Part shown: positions 10,974 through 19,718 of the stretch, one piece after another | How the letters are laid out: every line of letters starts with the position of its first letter | Position numbering within the stretch: the stretch's first letter is position 1 | Notes under the pieces: generated by a model | Seen by the model: the letters and a program-made list of their open reading frames with translations, nothing else | What the model was told of the DNA's origin: nothing | Database searches by the model: none | From: Flavobacterium sp. NRK F7 | GTDB lineage: Bacteria > Bacteroidota > Bacteroidia > Flavobacteriales > Flavobacteriaceae | Length of the DNA: 64,000 nt | NCBI RefSeq assembly: GCF_024054195.1 | Contig: NZ_JAMXLB010000001.1 | Span: forward strand, 1 to 64,000 | Direction: 5' to 3' | Made by a program: the position numbers and the translations under genes

Positions 10974-12137
10974 TTATAACGTACCTCGCAATGCTTGTTC
11001 TCTTTCAATCGACTCAAATAAGGCTTTAAAGTTACCCGCTCCAAACCCTTTTGCACCCATTCGTTGAATAATTTCGAAAAACAGGGTAGGTCTATCTTCA
11101 ACGGGCTTCGTAAAAATTTGCAATAAATACCCTTCTTCATCAGCATCAATCATAATACCTAATTTTTGCAACTCAGAAATATCTTCTTTAAAATTTGCCA
11201 TATGATCTTTTAATCTTTCAGGTATTGCATCATAGTAAGCTTGTGGAGGTGTACTTAAAAACTCTACTCCTCTAGCACGCATACTTGAAACCGTTTTTAG
11301 AATGTCGTCAGTAGCAACGGCAATATGTTGTACTCCTTCATCTTCATAAAAATCTAAATATTCTTCAATCTGTGACCGTTTTTTACCATTTGCAGGCTCA
11401 TTGATTGGAAATTTAATTCTTCCGTTTCCATTACTCATAACTTTCGACATTAAGGCAGAATATTCGGTAGTAATCTGTTTATCATCAAACGAAAGAAAAT
11501 TTACAAATCCCATCACATCTTCAAACCATTTCACAGCTTCGTTCATTCTATTCCATCCGGTATTACCTACCATGTGATCAATAAATTTTAATCCCACAGG
11601 TTCTGGATTATAATCTGACTTCCATTCTTTATAACCTGGCATAAAAATTCCATTATAATTTTTGCGCTCTACAAAAACGAAGACCGTTTCTCCATAAGCT
11701 CCGTAGATCCCTGCACGAACTACTTCTCCATTTTCATCACTTTCAACCATAGGCTCAAAATAAGATTTTGCCCCACGACTTGTTGTTTCTTCGTATGATT
11801 TACGAGCATCTTCTACCCAAAGCGCAATAACTTTTACTCCATCACCATGCTTTTTCACGTGTTCTCCGATAGGTGAATTACTGTTTAATGCAGTAGTTAA
11901 GACCAAACGAATCTTGTCTTGTTTTAACACATAGGAAGCTTTGTCTTTTACTCCAGTTTCTAAACCTGCATACGCTAAAGATTGAAAACCAAAAGCAGTT
12001 TTATAAAAATGAGCGGCTTGTTTTGCATTGCCCACATAAAATTCTACATAATCTGTACCTAACAATGGAAGGAAGTCTTGTGCTCCTTCAAATATTTTTT
12101 CTAAACCGTAGTTTACTGATTTTATTTCTTTTGACAT
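10974..12137 (-). CDS. hppD: 4-hydroxyphenylpyruvate dioxygenase
   Basis: Non-haem iron enzyme that converts 4-hydroxyphenylpyruvate to homogentisate in tyrosine breakdown. The 387 residues form two vicinal-oxygen-chelate domains, the first starting GTDYVEFYVGNAKQAAHFY. The three iron ligands are visible as His188 (FIDHMVGNT), His271 (QHIAVATDD) and Glu355 (FFEIIQRMG). The C-terminus has the family signature GAGNFKALFESIEREQALRG. It is the last gene of hmgA - CCC protein - hppD, separated from the CCC protein by about 11 bases, so the two consecutive catabolic enzymes are co-transcribed. Confidence 0.96.
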   Translation of the reverse strand: MSKEIKSVNYGLEKIFEGAQDFLPLLGTDYVEFYVGNAKQAAHFYKTAFGFQSLAYAGLETGVKDKASYVLKQDKIRLVLTTALNSNSPIGEHVKKHGDGVKVIALWVEDARKSYEETTSRGAKSYFEPMVESDENGEVVRAGIYGAYGETVFVFVERKNYNGIFMPGYKEWKSDYNPEPVGLKFIDHMVGNTGWNRMNEAVKWFEDVMGFVNFLSFDDKQITTEYSALMSKVMSNGNGRIKFPINEPANGKKRSQIEEYLDFYEDEGVQHIAVATDDILKTVSSMRARGVEFLSTPPQAYYDAIPERLKDHMANFKEDISELQKLGIMIDADEEGYLLQIFTKPVEDRPTLFFEIIQRMGAKGFGAGNFKALFESIEREQALRGTL

Positions 12138-12148
12138 GATCTTTACTT

Positions 12149-12589
12149 TTATTTTATTTGTGTTGTGTCTATTTTAGTATTACTTTCTTCTTGAAATTCA
12201 TAAGGGGTCTCTAGTGAATCCAATTGGTACTCTAACTTTTCAAAATTATCTTTTTGTCGTATCCCATTTAAAACACTACTTGAAATAATAGTTCCATAAA
12301 TAAGTAAAACTATAATTCCAAATAAAAAAATGATTCCATTTATAACTATTGAAACAATATTTAAAATTTTAGCTAAATCTACGTTATTCTTACTTTGTAT
12401 CGAAAAAGCTTCCTGATTTTGATAATATTCTTTTAAACTATTATTCGCAAGAACTAATCCAATTATACTTAATAGTAAGGGTATAAAAGCAAGTATACCA
12501 TAGCAACAACAACCTAAAACCCCTAGAACTAAAGATATAATAGCTAAAATTAATGCAATAGGATCACTAGATAATTTATTATAATTCAT
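12149..12589 (-). CDS. CCC-motif small membrane protein
   Basis: A 146-residue protein with an N-terminal pair of membrane helices (about residues 10-48) separated by the tripeptide CCC followed by Y (GVLGCCCYGILAF), and a third helix at about 75-100. The C-terminal tail is soluble and Glu/Gln-rich. This matches the flavobacterial 'CCC motif membrane protein' group, related in layout to DUF4190. The function is unknown. It sits between hmgA and hppD with only a few bases on either side, so it is expressed with tyrosine-catabolism enzymes, though nothing in the protein ties it to them. Confidence 0.75.
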   Translation of the reverse strand: MNYNKLSSDPIALILAIISLVLGVLGCCCYGILAFIPLLLSIIGLVLANNSLKEYYQNQEAFSIQSKNNVDLAKILNIVSIVINGIIFLFGIIVLLIYGTIISSSVLNGIRQKDNFEKLEYQLDSLETPYEFQEESNTKIDTTQIK

Positions 12590-12592
12590 AGT

Positions 12593-13750
12593 TTATTCTA
12601 ACCAAGATTGGTAGTATTTTTCGTCAGCTATTTTCATAGCTTCTTCCGTAACCATTAATGGTTTGAAAGTATCCACCATTACGGCTAATTCTTGTGTTTC
12701 TGTTTTTCCTATACTTCTTTCGACAGCTCCTGGATGTGGCCCATGTGGAATTCCAGCAGGATGCAAAGAAATGTGACCCGCTTCAATATCATTACGACTC
12801 ATAAAATCACCATCCACATAATATAATACCTCATCACTATCAATATTACTATGATTGTAGGGAGCAGGTACTGCCAAAGGATGATAATCATAAAGTCTTG
12901 GTACAAAAGAACAGATTACAAACGCATCCGTTTCGAAAGTTTGATGCACTGGAGGTGGTTGATGAATTCTGCCCGTTATAGGTTCAAAATCATGAATTGA
13001 AAATGCGTAGGGATAATTATAACCATCATAGCCTACTACATCAAATGGATGTGTCGCATAAATCATTTCGAAAATTTCGTCTTTCTTTTTAACTTTAATT
13101 ACAAAATCTCCTTTTTCATCATGGGTTTCTAATTCTTCTGGCCTACGAATGTCTCTTTCACAAAAAGGAGCATGTTCTAATAATTGACCAAACCAGTTTC
13201 TATATCTTTTAGGAGTATATATAGGTCTTCTTGATTCTACAATAAAAAGACGATTGTCTTCCGTATCGAAATCAATTTTATAAATCATTCCTCTAGGAAT
13301 AACTAAATAATCTCCATATTTAAAATCTAAATTTCCTAATAAGGTCCTTAATTTACCTGATCCTCTATGAATAAAAAGCACTTCATCGGAATCGGTATTT
13401 TTATAAAAATAATCATTAGTTGATTTTTTAGGCGCAGCTAAAACAATATGACAATCAGAATTGGTTAAAACGATTTTCCTACTCTCTAAATAATCGTCTT
13501 GAGGTGTCACTTGAAATCCTCTTAATCGATAGGATTGAATATTATTTGCTTTGGCAATTTTAGGAGCTACACTATACTGTTGTTTAATTTCTTTAACCTG
13601 TGTAGGTCGATGTTCATGATACATATTGGTAGACATTCCGTCAAAACCTATTGTACCAAATAGTTGTTCGTAATATAAATCTCCATTTTCCTTACGAAAC
13701 TGAGTATGTCTTTTTGGAGGAATGGATCCAAGTTTATGATATATTGGCAT
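12593..13750 (-). CDS. hmgA: Homogentisate 1,2-dioxygenase
   Basis: Iron enzyme that opens the ring of homogentisate to maleylacetoacetate, directly after the hppD step. The protein is 385 residues, the compact bacterial version, with a cupin-type fold. It starts MPIYHKLGSIPPKRHTQFRK, typical of this group, and the iron-binding C-terminal region is recognisable in DSDEVLYYVDGDFMSR (Glu ligand region) and ISLHPAGIPHGPHPGAVE (His ligand region). It is the first gene of the tyrosine-catabolism transcript. No fumarylacetoacetase gene is visible nearby, so the pathway must be completed elsewhere. Confidence 0.94.
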   Translation of the reverse strand: MPIYHKLGSIPPKRHTQFRKENGDLYYEQLFGTIGFDGMSTNMYHEHRPTQVKEIKQQYSVAPKIAKANNIQSYRLRGFQVTPQDDYLESRKIVLTNSDCHIVLAAPKKSTNDYFYKNTDSDEVLFIHRGSGKLRTLLGNLDFKYGDYLVIPRGMIYKIDFDTEDNRLFIVESRRPIYTPKRYRNWFGQLLEHAPFCERDIRRPEELETHDEKGDFVIKVKKKDEIFEMIYATHPFDVVGYDGYNYPYAFSIHDFEPITGRIHQPPPVHQTFETDAFVICSFVPRLYDYHPLAVPAPYNHSNIDSDEVLYYVDGDFMSRNDIEAGHISLHPAGIPHGPHPGAVERSIGKTETQELAVMVDTFKPLMVTEEAMKIADEKYYQSWLE

Positions 13751-13923
13751 TTTTTTAATGTGTTAATTCAACAATTCGTTAACGTGTCAACATCTATTAA
13801 AAACAGATATTTTGACCAATTGGCACATTAATAGAACTCATTCAGGATTTCTCTTGATGAGGAATTTTAAATGGATTAATAAGTTGTCCCATTGTTTCAT
13901 ATATACAAATATCGGAAAAAAAT

Positions 13924-16155
13924 TTAAAACGTAAAACCTATACTAAACCAAGTATGATGATCTCTTGTTTCTGGAGACCAAGAATGTTTAATTTCAACTG
14001 GACCAATTAATGTTTCCAAACCATATCCAAATCCATATCCACTATACATTGGTTTTTTAATCCAAGTTCCATCATCAAAAATATTGTTACCAATGTTAGC
14101 ATAATTTGCAGTAAAATTAAGGTGGTTTTTTCTAAAAACTTCATAATCCAAAACTACACTTCCTTTTACATAACTATTTCCGCTTAAAGCTACAAAATCA
14201 TATCCTAAAAAAGGTCTTAAGTTGTTAATTTGGGTAAAGCCATAACCTCCTAAAGCAAAATCCAAATAAGGTACTCGATTTTCACCAATTGAAAATCCTC
14301 CTTCAGATTGTAGTTTAAATGTGAATTTTTTATGTAAGGTGAACGCAATTGCGCCATCTGCTTTTGCGATGGTGAATTTTTCAAAATTATTTGCTCGATC
14401 AGAGGAATACAAAATAGGCTTTAAATCACCCACAAAATACCATCCTTTTTTAGGGAAATATTTATTATCAAAAGAGTCGTATTTTAAAAATCCAAATAAA
14501 GAAAAATAGTCACTATCATCTATCACTGGATCTACATTCTCAATAACCGTTTGTGACTCGATTTTCAAATGTTTTAATTCAACACCTACTCCCAATGAAA
14601 ATTTTTGAGCAAAAATAGTTTGAACATAAGCTTGATTTGAAAAATCGGAAAAATCTATATTAAGAGAGTTTAATCCCGAACTGCTTAATATATTATTCCC
14701 AGAAAAGTCGTTTTCCAGATTACGATTTAACCCTACGTATTTGGAAGCAAATCCATAACTCAAATAAAATCCATTATCAACATAATAATTTAAGTTGTAT
14801 CTAAAGTTATCGCCTAATCCCACATCTAATGAAAAAACATCGTTTTTAATAAGTAAATTTTTTCGTGTAACATTTAACAATAAGGCACTCTTTAAAAGCC
14901 CATCATAATGTAAGCCAAATTTTAAAAACGTATTTTTTTTTGTTTCTGCTACGTCAATTACGAGTTTCTCTCCAACATGATTTTTTTTGAAATAATAGAA
15001 GATAGATTCAAAATTTTGAGTTGCATTTAAGTTGTTAATTCCTTTTTCAACCGTTTTATATTCTACTCTTGAGTTGCTGTTGAATTTTAATTTACCAACT
15101 ACATAAGCTCTAGTAAATTTATCCAAATTGTTAATTTCCAAATCAGTGATGTAAAGTAATTTGGAGGCTTCTTTTTGTATAGCTGGTCTTTTATACTGAG
15201 TTTGTAAAGGAACCAATTCTCTCAAATGATGACGTGCTTCTTTTTCTCCTTTTTCTACAATTTCACCTCCTTTTTCAAAAGAAACAACAGTATATCCTTT
15301 AATATTTGGTTTGATATAAATTGTAGTTAATTCTCTTTTTTTATCCATTTTTTCAATCATAGAAAAATTGGTTACTTGAGATAAAACCCCAGTTGCTCCT
15401 TTAATATCTGTTAATTTTTTCAAACCATCCTGTACATCCACACCTATAATAATATCGGCACCTCTTTTTAATAATTCTTCTACTGGATAATTATTAACGA
15501 CACCTCCATCTATTAACATTTTTCCATCAATTTGAATAGGATTGTATAATGTTGGTATAGCGCCACTGGCTAATAAAGCTTTGGGTAAAGTTCCCTTTTC
15601 CAATACTACTTCTTGTCCTGTTTCAACATCTGTTGCAATACACAGAAAAGGAATCGGTAATTTATCAAAATCAGTGATGTAAGAAACGTGTTTGGTTAAC
15701 CTAGAAATCAAATGATAATTATACAAGCCTTTGGATAAAGCTTTGGGTAATTCTAATCTAAAATTATTAAAAGGTAACGAAAAAGCATAAATTTCATCAT
15801 TTCGTTTTTCGTAAAAAGTTTTAGATTCTCTAGGCGTGTAATCTTGAAGCAAAGCATCTGTATCCACTTCTCTAAATAAAGAATCCAATTCTTCTCCAGA
15901 ATATCCTGAAGCATATAATCCGCCTATAATGGCACCCATACTGGTTCCACCAATGTAATCAATTTTTATGCCTAGAGAATCAATTACTTTTAAAACACCA
16001 ATATGCGCCAACCCTTTTGCGCCTCCACCACTAAGCACCAATCCTATTTTAGGCTTTTGCGAATTATTTTGGGCTTGGATTTGAAAAGAAAAAAGAAAAT
16101 AAATTAAAAAGAACACACTATAGAAAATGATTTTTTTTGAGAAAGTTTCTTTCAC
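13924..16155 (-). CDS. Patatin-like phospholipase with C-terminal Omp85-type barrel
   Basis: The protein has a signal peptide, a patatin lipase domain (GLVLSGGGAKGLAHIGVL with the oxyanion-hole glycines, GGTSMGAIIGGLYASG with the nucleophile Ser in GTSMG, and DGGVVNNYP with the catalytic Asp), one POTRA-like segment, and a C-terminal beta barrel ending FSIGFTF. This PlpD-like arrangement predicts a lipase tethered to or exported through the outer membrane. An ATG at 16260 is in frame but would add about 35 residues before the hydrophobic segment and overlap uvrC by 59 bases; the GTG at 16155 (giving KETFSKKIIFYSVFFLIYF) puts the signal peptide at the N-terminus, so I prefer it. Substrate unknown. 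Confidence 0.85.
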   Translation of the reverse strand: MKETFSKKIIFYSVFFLIYFLFSFQIQAQNNSQKPKIGLVLSGGGAKGLAHIGVLKVIDSLGIKIDYIGGTSMGAIIGGLYASGYSGEELDSLFREVDTDALLQDYTPRESKTFYEKRNDEIYAFSLPFNNFRLELPKALSKGLYNYHLISRLTKHVSYITDFDKLPIPFLCIATDVETGQEVVLEKGTLPKALLASGAIPTLYNPIQIDGKMLIDGGVVNNYPVEELLKRGADIIIGVDVQDGLKKLTDIKGATGVLSQVTNFSMIEKMDKKRELTTIYIKPNIKGYTVVSFEKGGEIVEKGEKEARHHLRELVPLQTQYKRPAIQKEASKLLYITDLEINNLDKFTRAYVVGKLKFNSNSRVEYKTVEKGINNLNATQNFESIFYYFKKNHVGEKLVIDVAETKKNTFLKFGLHYDGLLKSALLLNVTRKNLLIKNDVFSLDVGLGDNFRYNLNYYVDNGFYLSYGFASKYVGLNRNLENDFSGNNILSSSGLNSLNIDFSDFSNQAYVQTIFAQKFSLGVGVELKHLKIESQTVIENVDPVIDDSDYFSLFGFLKYDSFDNKYFPKKGWYFVGDLKPILYSSDRANNFEKFTIAKADGAIAFTLHKKFTFKLQSEGGFSIGENRVPYLDFALGGYGFTQINNLRPFLGYDFVALSGNSYVKGSVVLDYEVFRKNHLNFTANYANIGNNIFDDGTWIKKPMYSGYGFGYGLETLIGPVEIKHSWSPETRDHHTWFSIGFTF

Positions 16156-16201
16156 AATTTTTAAAATTCGATTTTCATGGAGGTTAGCCTTCAAAATAAG
16201 T

Positions 16202-18001
16202 TTAATTGAATTTATTTTCCTTGTAAAAGTCGGTAATTTTTTTGGCTTTTGAAACACCAACTACCTCTGAAATTTCCTTTTCTGTTGCATTTTGCAATCT
16301 TTTAACACTTTTGAAATGTTTCAATAACGTAATCATCGTTTTTTCTCCAATTCCAGGAATAGATTCTAAGCTATTTGTTAAGGCAGCTTTACTTCTTTTA
16401 TCACGGTGATGTGTAATTCCAAAACGATGCGCTTCATTCCTTAAAAATTGAATTACTTTTAAGGTTTCTGATTTTTTATCTAAATACAAGGGTACCGAAT
16501 CTCCTGGATAAAATAATTCTTCTAATCTTTTGGCAATTCCAATAATAGCGATTTTACCTCTCAATCCTAAAGCATCTATACTTTTTAACGCGGATGATAG
16601 TTGGCCTTTTCCACCATCTATAATAATTAATTGAGGTAACGATTCGTTCTCATCTAGTAACCGTTTGTACCTTCTATAAACCACTTCTTCCATAGAAGCA
16701 AAATCATCTGGCCCTTCAACTGTTTTTATATTAAAATGACGATACTCTTTTTTACTAGGTTTACCATCTTTAAAAACTACACAAGCTGCTACAGGGTTTG
16801 TCCCTTGTATATTCGAGTTATCAAAACATTCTATATGTCTTGGTTCGACTGAAAGACGCAAATCCTTTTGCATTTGTGCCATGATTCTATTGGTGTGTCT
16901 ATCAGGGTCCACAATTTTTATTTGTTTCAACTGATCCATTCTATAATATTTAGCATTGCGAAGCGACAAATCTAAAACCTGTCTTTTATCACCCAGTTGC
17001 GGAACTGTAACTTTTAAATTTTCTCCTAATGCTAAAGGAAATGGCAAAATAATTTCTTTTGATTTTAATTTAAAACGCTCTCTTAATTCTACAACCGCCA
17101 GTTCTAACAATTCTTCATCTGTTTCTTCCAATTTCTTTTTGATTTCCATGGTATGAGAACGCACAATTGCTCCATAAGAAATTTGAAGAAAGTTTACATA
17201 GGCCATGGTCTCATCAGAAACAATGGAAAACACATCTATATTGGAAAGTTTCGGATTTAAAACCGTTGATTTTGCCTGATAGCTTTCTAAAACTTCAATT
17301 TTTTCTTTTATTTTTTGAGCGGCTTCAAACTGCATATTTTCAGCAAATTGAATCATTTGCTTTTTAAAATCTTTTAAACTGTCTTTAAAATTACCTTTTA
17401 AAATTTGACGAATGGCTTCTACTTGTTTTTGATAATCCTCTAGTGTTTCCAATCCTTCACAAGGGCCTTTGCAGTTTCCAATGTGATATTCTAGACATAG
17501 TTTATATTTACCTGATTGAATATTCGAAGGTGACAAGTCGTATGTACACGTTCGTAGCGGATACAATTCTTTTATCATATCTAAAATCGTATTCACTATT
17601 TTAAAATTGGTATACGGCCCATAATATTCTGAGCCATCTTTTACCATTCTTCTAGTGGGAAAAATTCTAGAGAAAGGTTCGTTTTTAATACAAATCCAAG
17701 GATAACTTTTATCATCTTTTAAAAGAATATTATATCTAGGTTGCAATTTTTTTATGAGATTGTTCTCCAGTAACAACGCATCTGATTCTGAAGCTACTAC
17801 AATATGTCTTATCGAAACAATTTTTTTTACTAAAACACTGGTTTTATAATTATCATGGCTTTTTGTAAAATAACTAGAAACTCTTTTTTTTAAATTTTTG
17901 GCTTTACCAACATATAAAATCTTATCATCTTTATCAAAATATTGATACACTCCTGGATTATCTGGTAGTGTTTGTATTTGAAGTTCTAGAGACGATTGCA
18001 T
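16202..18001 (-). CDS. uvrC: Excinuclease ABC subunit C
   Basis: Nucleotide excision repair nuclease that makes both incisions around UvrB-bound DNA lesions. At 599 residues it has normal length. Domains in order: N-terminal GIY-YIG nuclease (NPGVYQYFDKDDKILYVGKA, about residues 14-33 onward), a four-cysteine region (TCTY, CLEYHIGNCKGPC, about 155-180), a UVR/UvrB-binding coiled coil (about 205-240), the RNase H-like C-terminal nuclease (ECFDNSNIQGTNPVAACVVF; IIIDGGKGQL), and tandem helix-hairpin-helix motifs at the end (LESIPGIGEKTMITLLKHF). Its -7 promoter box lies 44-51 bases upstream. Confidence 0.97.
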   Translation of the reverse strand: MQSSLELQIQTLPDNPGVYQYFDKDDKILYVGKAKNLKKRVSSYFTKSHDNYKTSVLVKKIVSIRHIVVASESDALLLENNLIKKLQPRYNILLKDDKSYPWICIKNEPFSRIFPTRRMVKDGSEYYGPYTNFKIVNTILDMIKELYPLRTCTYDLSPSNIQSGKYKLCLEYHIGNCKGPCEGLETLEDYQKQVEAIRQILKGNFKDSLKDFKKQMIQFAENMQFEAAQKIKEKIEVLESYQAKSTVLNPKLSNIDVFSIVSDETMAYVNFLQISYGAIVRSHTMEIKKKLEETDEELLELAVVELRERFKLKSKEIILPFPLALGENLKVTVPQLGDKRQVLDLSLRNAKYYRMDQLKQIKIVDPDRHTNRIMAQMQKDLRLSVEPRHIECFDNSNIQGTNPVAACVVFKDGKPSKKEYRHFNIKTVEGPDDFASMEEVVYRRYKRLLDENESLPQLIIIDGGKGQLSSALKSIDALGLRGKIAIIGIAKRLEELFYPGDSVPLYLDKKSETLKVIQFLRNEAHRFGITHHRDKRSKAALTNSLESIPGIGEKTMITLLKHFKSVKRLQNATEKEISEVVGVSKAKKITDFYKENKFN

Positions 18002-18044
18002 GGATACAATTTAAGTAAAATGAGGTTATAAAATAATCGGTAAA

Positions 18045-18052
18045 CAAAGTTA
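18045..18052 (-). promoter_or_regulatory. -7 promoter element for uvrC
   Basis: TAACTTTG on the minus strand matches TAnnTTTG and is 44 bases upstream of the uvrC start, in the 136-base divergent region. No convincing -33 box is seen. Confidence 0.4.
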
Positions 18053-18137
18053 CTAAAATTGTCAGATTTTATTTAATAGTAGAGAGTTATAATTTTTTTA
18101 AATAGATTTTTTACTTTTAGCACCTTAATACAAAACG

Positions 18138-19106
18138 ATGAAAGACAGAGCTATCTATTTATTGGGAGAACGTATTTTGCCAGGAGAAAGTAAAATAGTA
18201 GAAGTGGAAATTGCCAAACTACATACCATGACCAAACTTAAAGTTCCTATTATTATAGAACGTTCAAAAATTGATGGCCCAGTAGTTTTATTTAGTGCTG
18301 GATTGCATGGTGATGAAATTAATGGAACTGAAATTGTCCGACAAATTATTCGACGTAAAATCAATAAACCAAAATGTGGAACTATTATTTGCATTCCAAT
18401 TATTAACATTTTTGGATTTGTGAATCAAAGCAGGCAATTTCCAGACGGACGCGATTTAAATCGGGTTTTTCCAGGTAGTAAAACGGGTTCTTTAGCCAGT
18501 AGATTTGCCCATTTTTTAGTAAAAGAAATTGTTCCCTTACTTGATTATGCAGTAGATTTTCATGCTGGAGGTGCCAGTCGCTTTAATGCACCACAAATTA
18601 GGATTGTACAAAATAATCCAGAACTTAAAGAACTGGCGAAAGTCTTCAAAGCACCTTTTACATTGTATTCAAAGAATATATCGGGTTCATTTCGAAGCGT
18701 TTGCACTAGATTAGGTGTAAAAATGCTCCTTTTTGAAGGCGGAAAATCATTGGATTTAAATACGGAAATTACGCAAGAAGGAATCGATGGAGCCAAACGC
18801 TTCTTATTTCATCTAGACATGCTCAACCCAAAAAAAGATGCAGATTTCACAGTAGATCCAACACTTTTTATAGAAAAGTCCAATTGGATAAGAGCGCAAT
18901 ATTCTGGTCTATTTATTGGTTTAACCAAAACAGGAAGCTATGTAACCAAAGGAGATGTTTTAGCCACTATTTCAGATCCATTTGGTAAAGTAGAACATAA
19001 AGTAAAAGCTCCTAATAGTGGTTACATTATTAATGCTAATGATGGGGCTATCGTTTATCAAGGTGATGCTATTTTCCATATTTCAACTCAATTAGAAAAT
19101 GAATAA
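18138..19106 (+). CDS. Succinylglutamate desuccinylase/aspartoacylase-family zinc hydrolase
   Basis: A 322-residue M14-like metallohydrolase. The zinc site is visible as His57 and Glu60 in SAGLHGDEINGTE and a histidine in the DFHAGG motif; RDLNRVFPG is also conserved in the family. The C-terminal part (about 240-320, TGSYVTKGDVLATISDPFG) resembles a biotinyl-lipoyl-like barrel, as in other members of this group. Family enzymes hydrolyse N-acyl amino acids or related amides, but the substrate of this branch cannot be told from sequence. It overlaps the cyclo-ligase gene by 8 bases and so is co-translated with it. Confidence 0.88.
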   Translation: MKDRAIYLLGERILPGESKIVEVEIAKLHTMTKLKVPIIIERSKIDGPVVLFSAGLHGDEINGTEIVRQIIRRKINKPKCGTIICIPIINIFGFVNQSRQFPDGRDLNRVFPGSKTGSLASRFAHFLVKEIVPLLDYAVDFHAGGASRFNAPQIRIVQNNPELKELAKVFKAPFTLYSKNISGSFRSVCTRLGVKMLLFEGGKSLDLNTEITQEGIDGAKRFLFHLDMLNPKKDADFTVDPTLFIEKSNWIRAQYSGLFIGLTKTGSYVTKGDVLATISDPFGKVEHKVKAPNSGYIINANDGAIVYQGDAIFHISTQLENE

Positions 19107-19662
19107 AAAAGAATTACGAATAAAATACAAAGCTTTAAGGCAGCAATTTTCTGAAAATGAATTGGAAGAAAAAAGTTTAGCTATAGCCAACCAATTATTA
19201 AAACTAGATATTTGGCAACATACTTATTACCATCTTTTTTTACCTATTGAAGAACAAAAAGAAGTTAATACCGAATATATTTTACAAATTTTAGCCGGTA
19301 AAGACAAAGAAGTAGTGCTTTCAAAATCTCATTTTGAAACCGTATCTATGACACATTATTTACTTACTGACGCTACTAAAATTAAAAAAAACGAGTATCA
19401 TATTCCGGAACCTGTAGATGGATTAGAAGTTCCTGTATCAAAAATTGATGTGGTATTTATTCCTCTGTTAGCTTATGATAAAAAAGGTAATCGAGTAGGT
19501 TATGGAAAAGGGTTTTACGATCGTTTTTTGAGTTCTTGCAAAAATGAGGTTATCAAAATAGGTGTTTCATTTTTTGATCCAGAAGAAAAAATAAACGATG
19601 ATTTTGATAATGACATTACACTAAATCATTGTGTTACACCTACACAAAGTTTCTCTTTTTAG
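19099..19662 (+). CDS. 5-formyltetrahydrofolate cyclo-ligase
   Basis: ATP-dependent enzyme that converts 5-formyl-THF to 5,10-methenyl-THF, returning the storage folate to one-carbon metabolism. The 187 residues include the N-terminal RIKYKALRQQFSENELEEKS (substrate/ATP region Lys and Arg) and the family signature GNRVGYGKGFYDRFL near residue 135, preceded by DVVFIPLLAYDKKG. The start lies inside the end of the upstream hydrolase gene. Length and motifs are normal. Confidence 0.94.
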   Translation: MNKKELRIKYKALRQQFSENELEEKSLAIANQLLKLDIWQHTYYHLFLPIEEQKEVNTEYILQILAGKDKEVVLSKSHFETVSMTHYLLTDATKIKKNEYHIPEPVDGLEVPVSKIDVVFIPLLAYDKKGNRVGYGKGFYDRFLSSCKNEVIKIGVSFFDPEEKINDDFDNDITLNHCVTPTQSFSF

Positions 19663-19718
19663 GATTAATTTTCTACATTTACAACAAAAAACAAACCTCA
19701 ATTAACGTTTTACATAAC

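Noticed and set aside
10967..11149. 60-codon minus-strand frame inside hppD
   Set aside because: It overlaps the conserved C-terminus of hppD in another frame and shows no sign of being translated.
19629..19718. Earlier ATG for the M1 peptidase
   Set aside because: It would add 30 residues in front of a clear signal peptide and overlap the cyclo-ligase gene.
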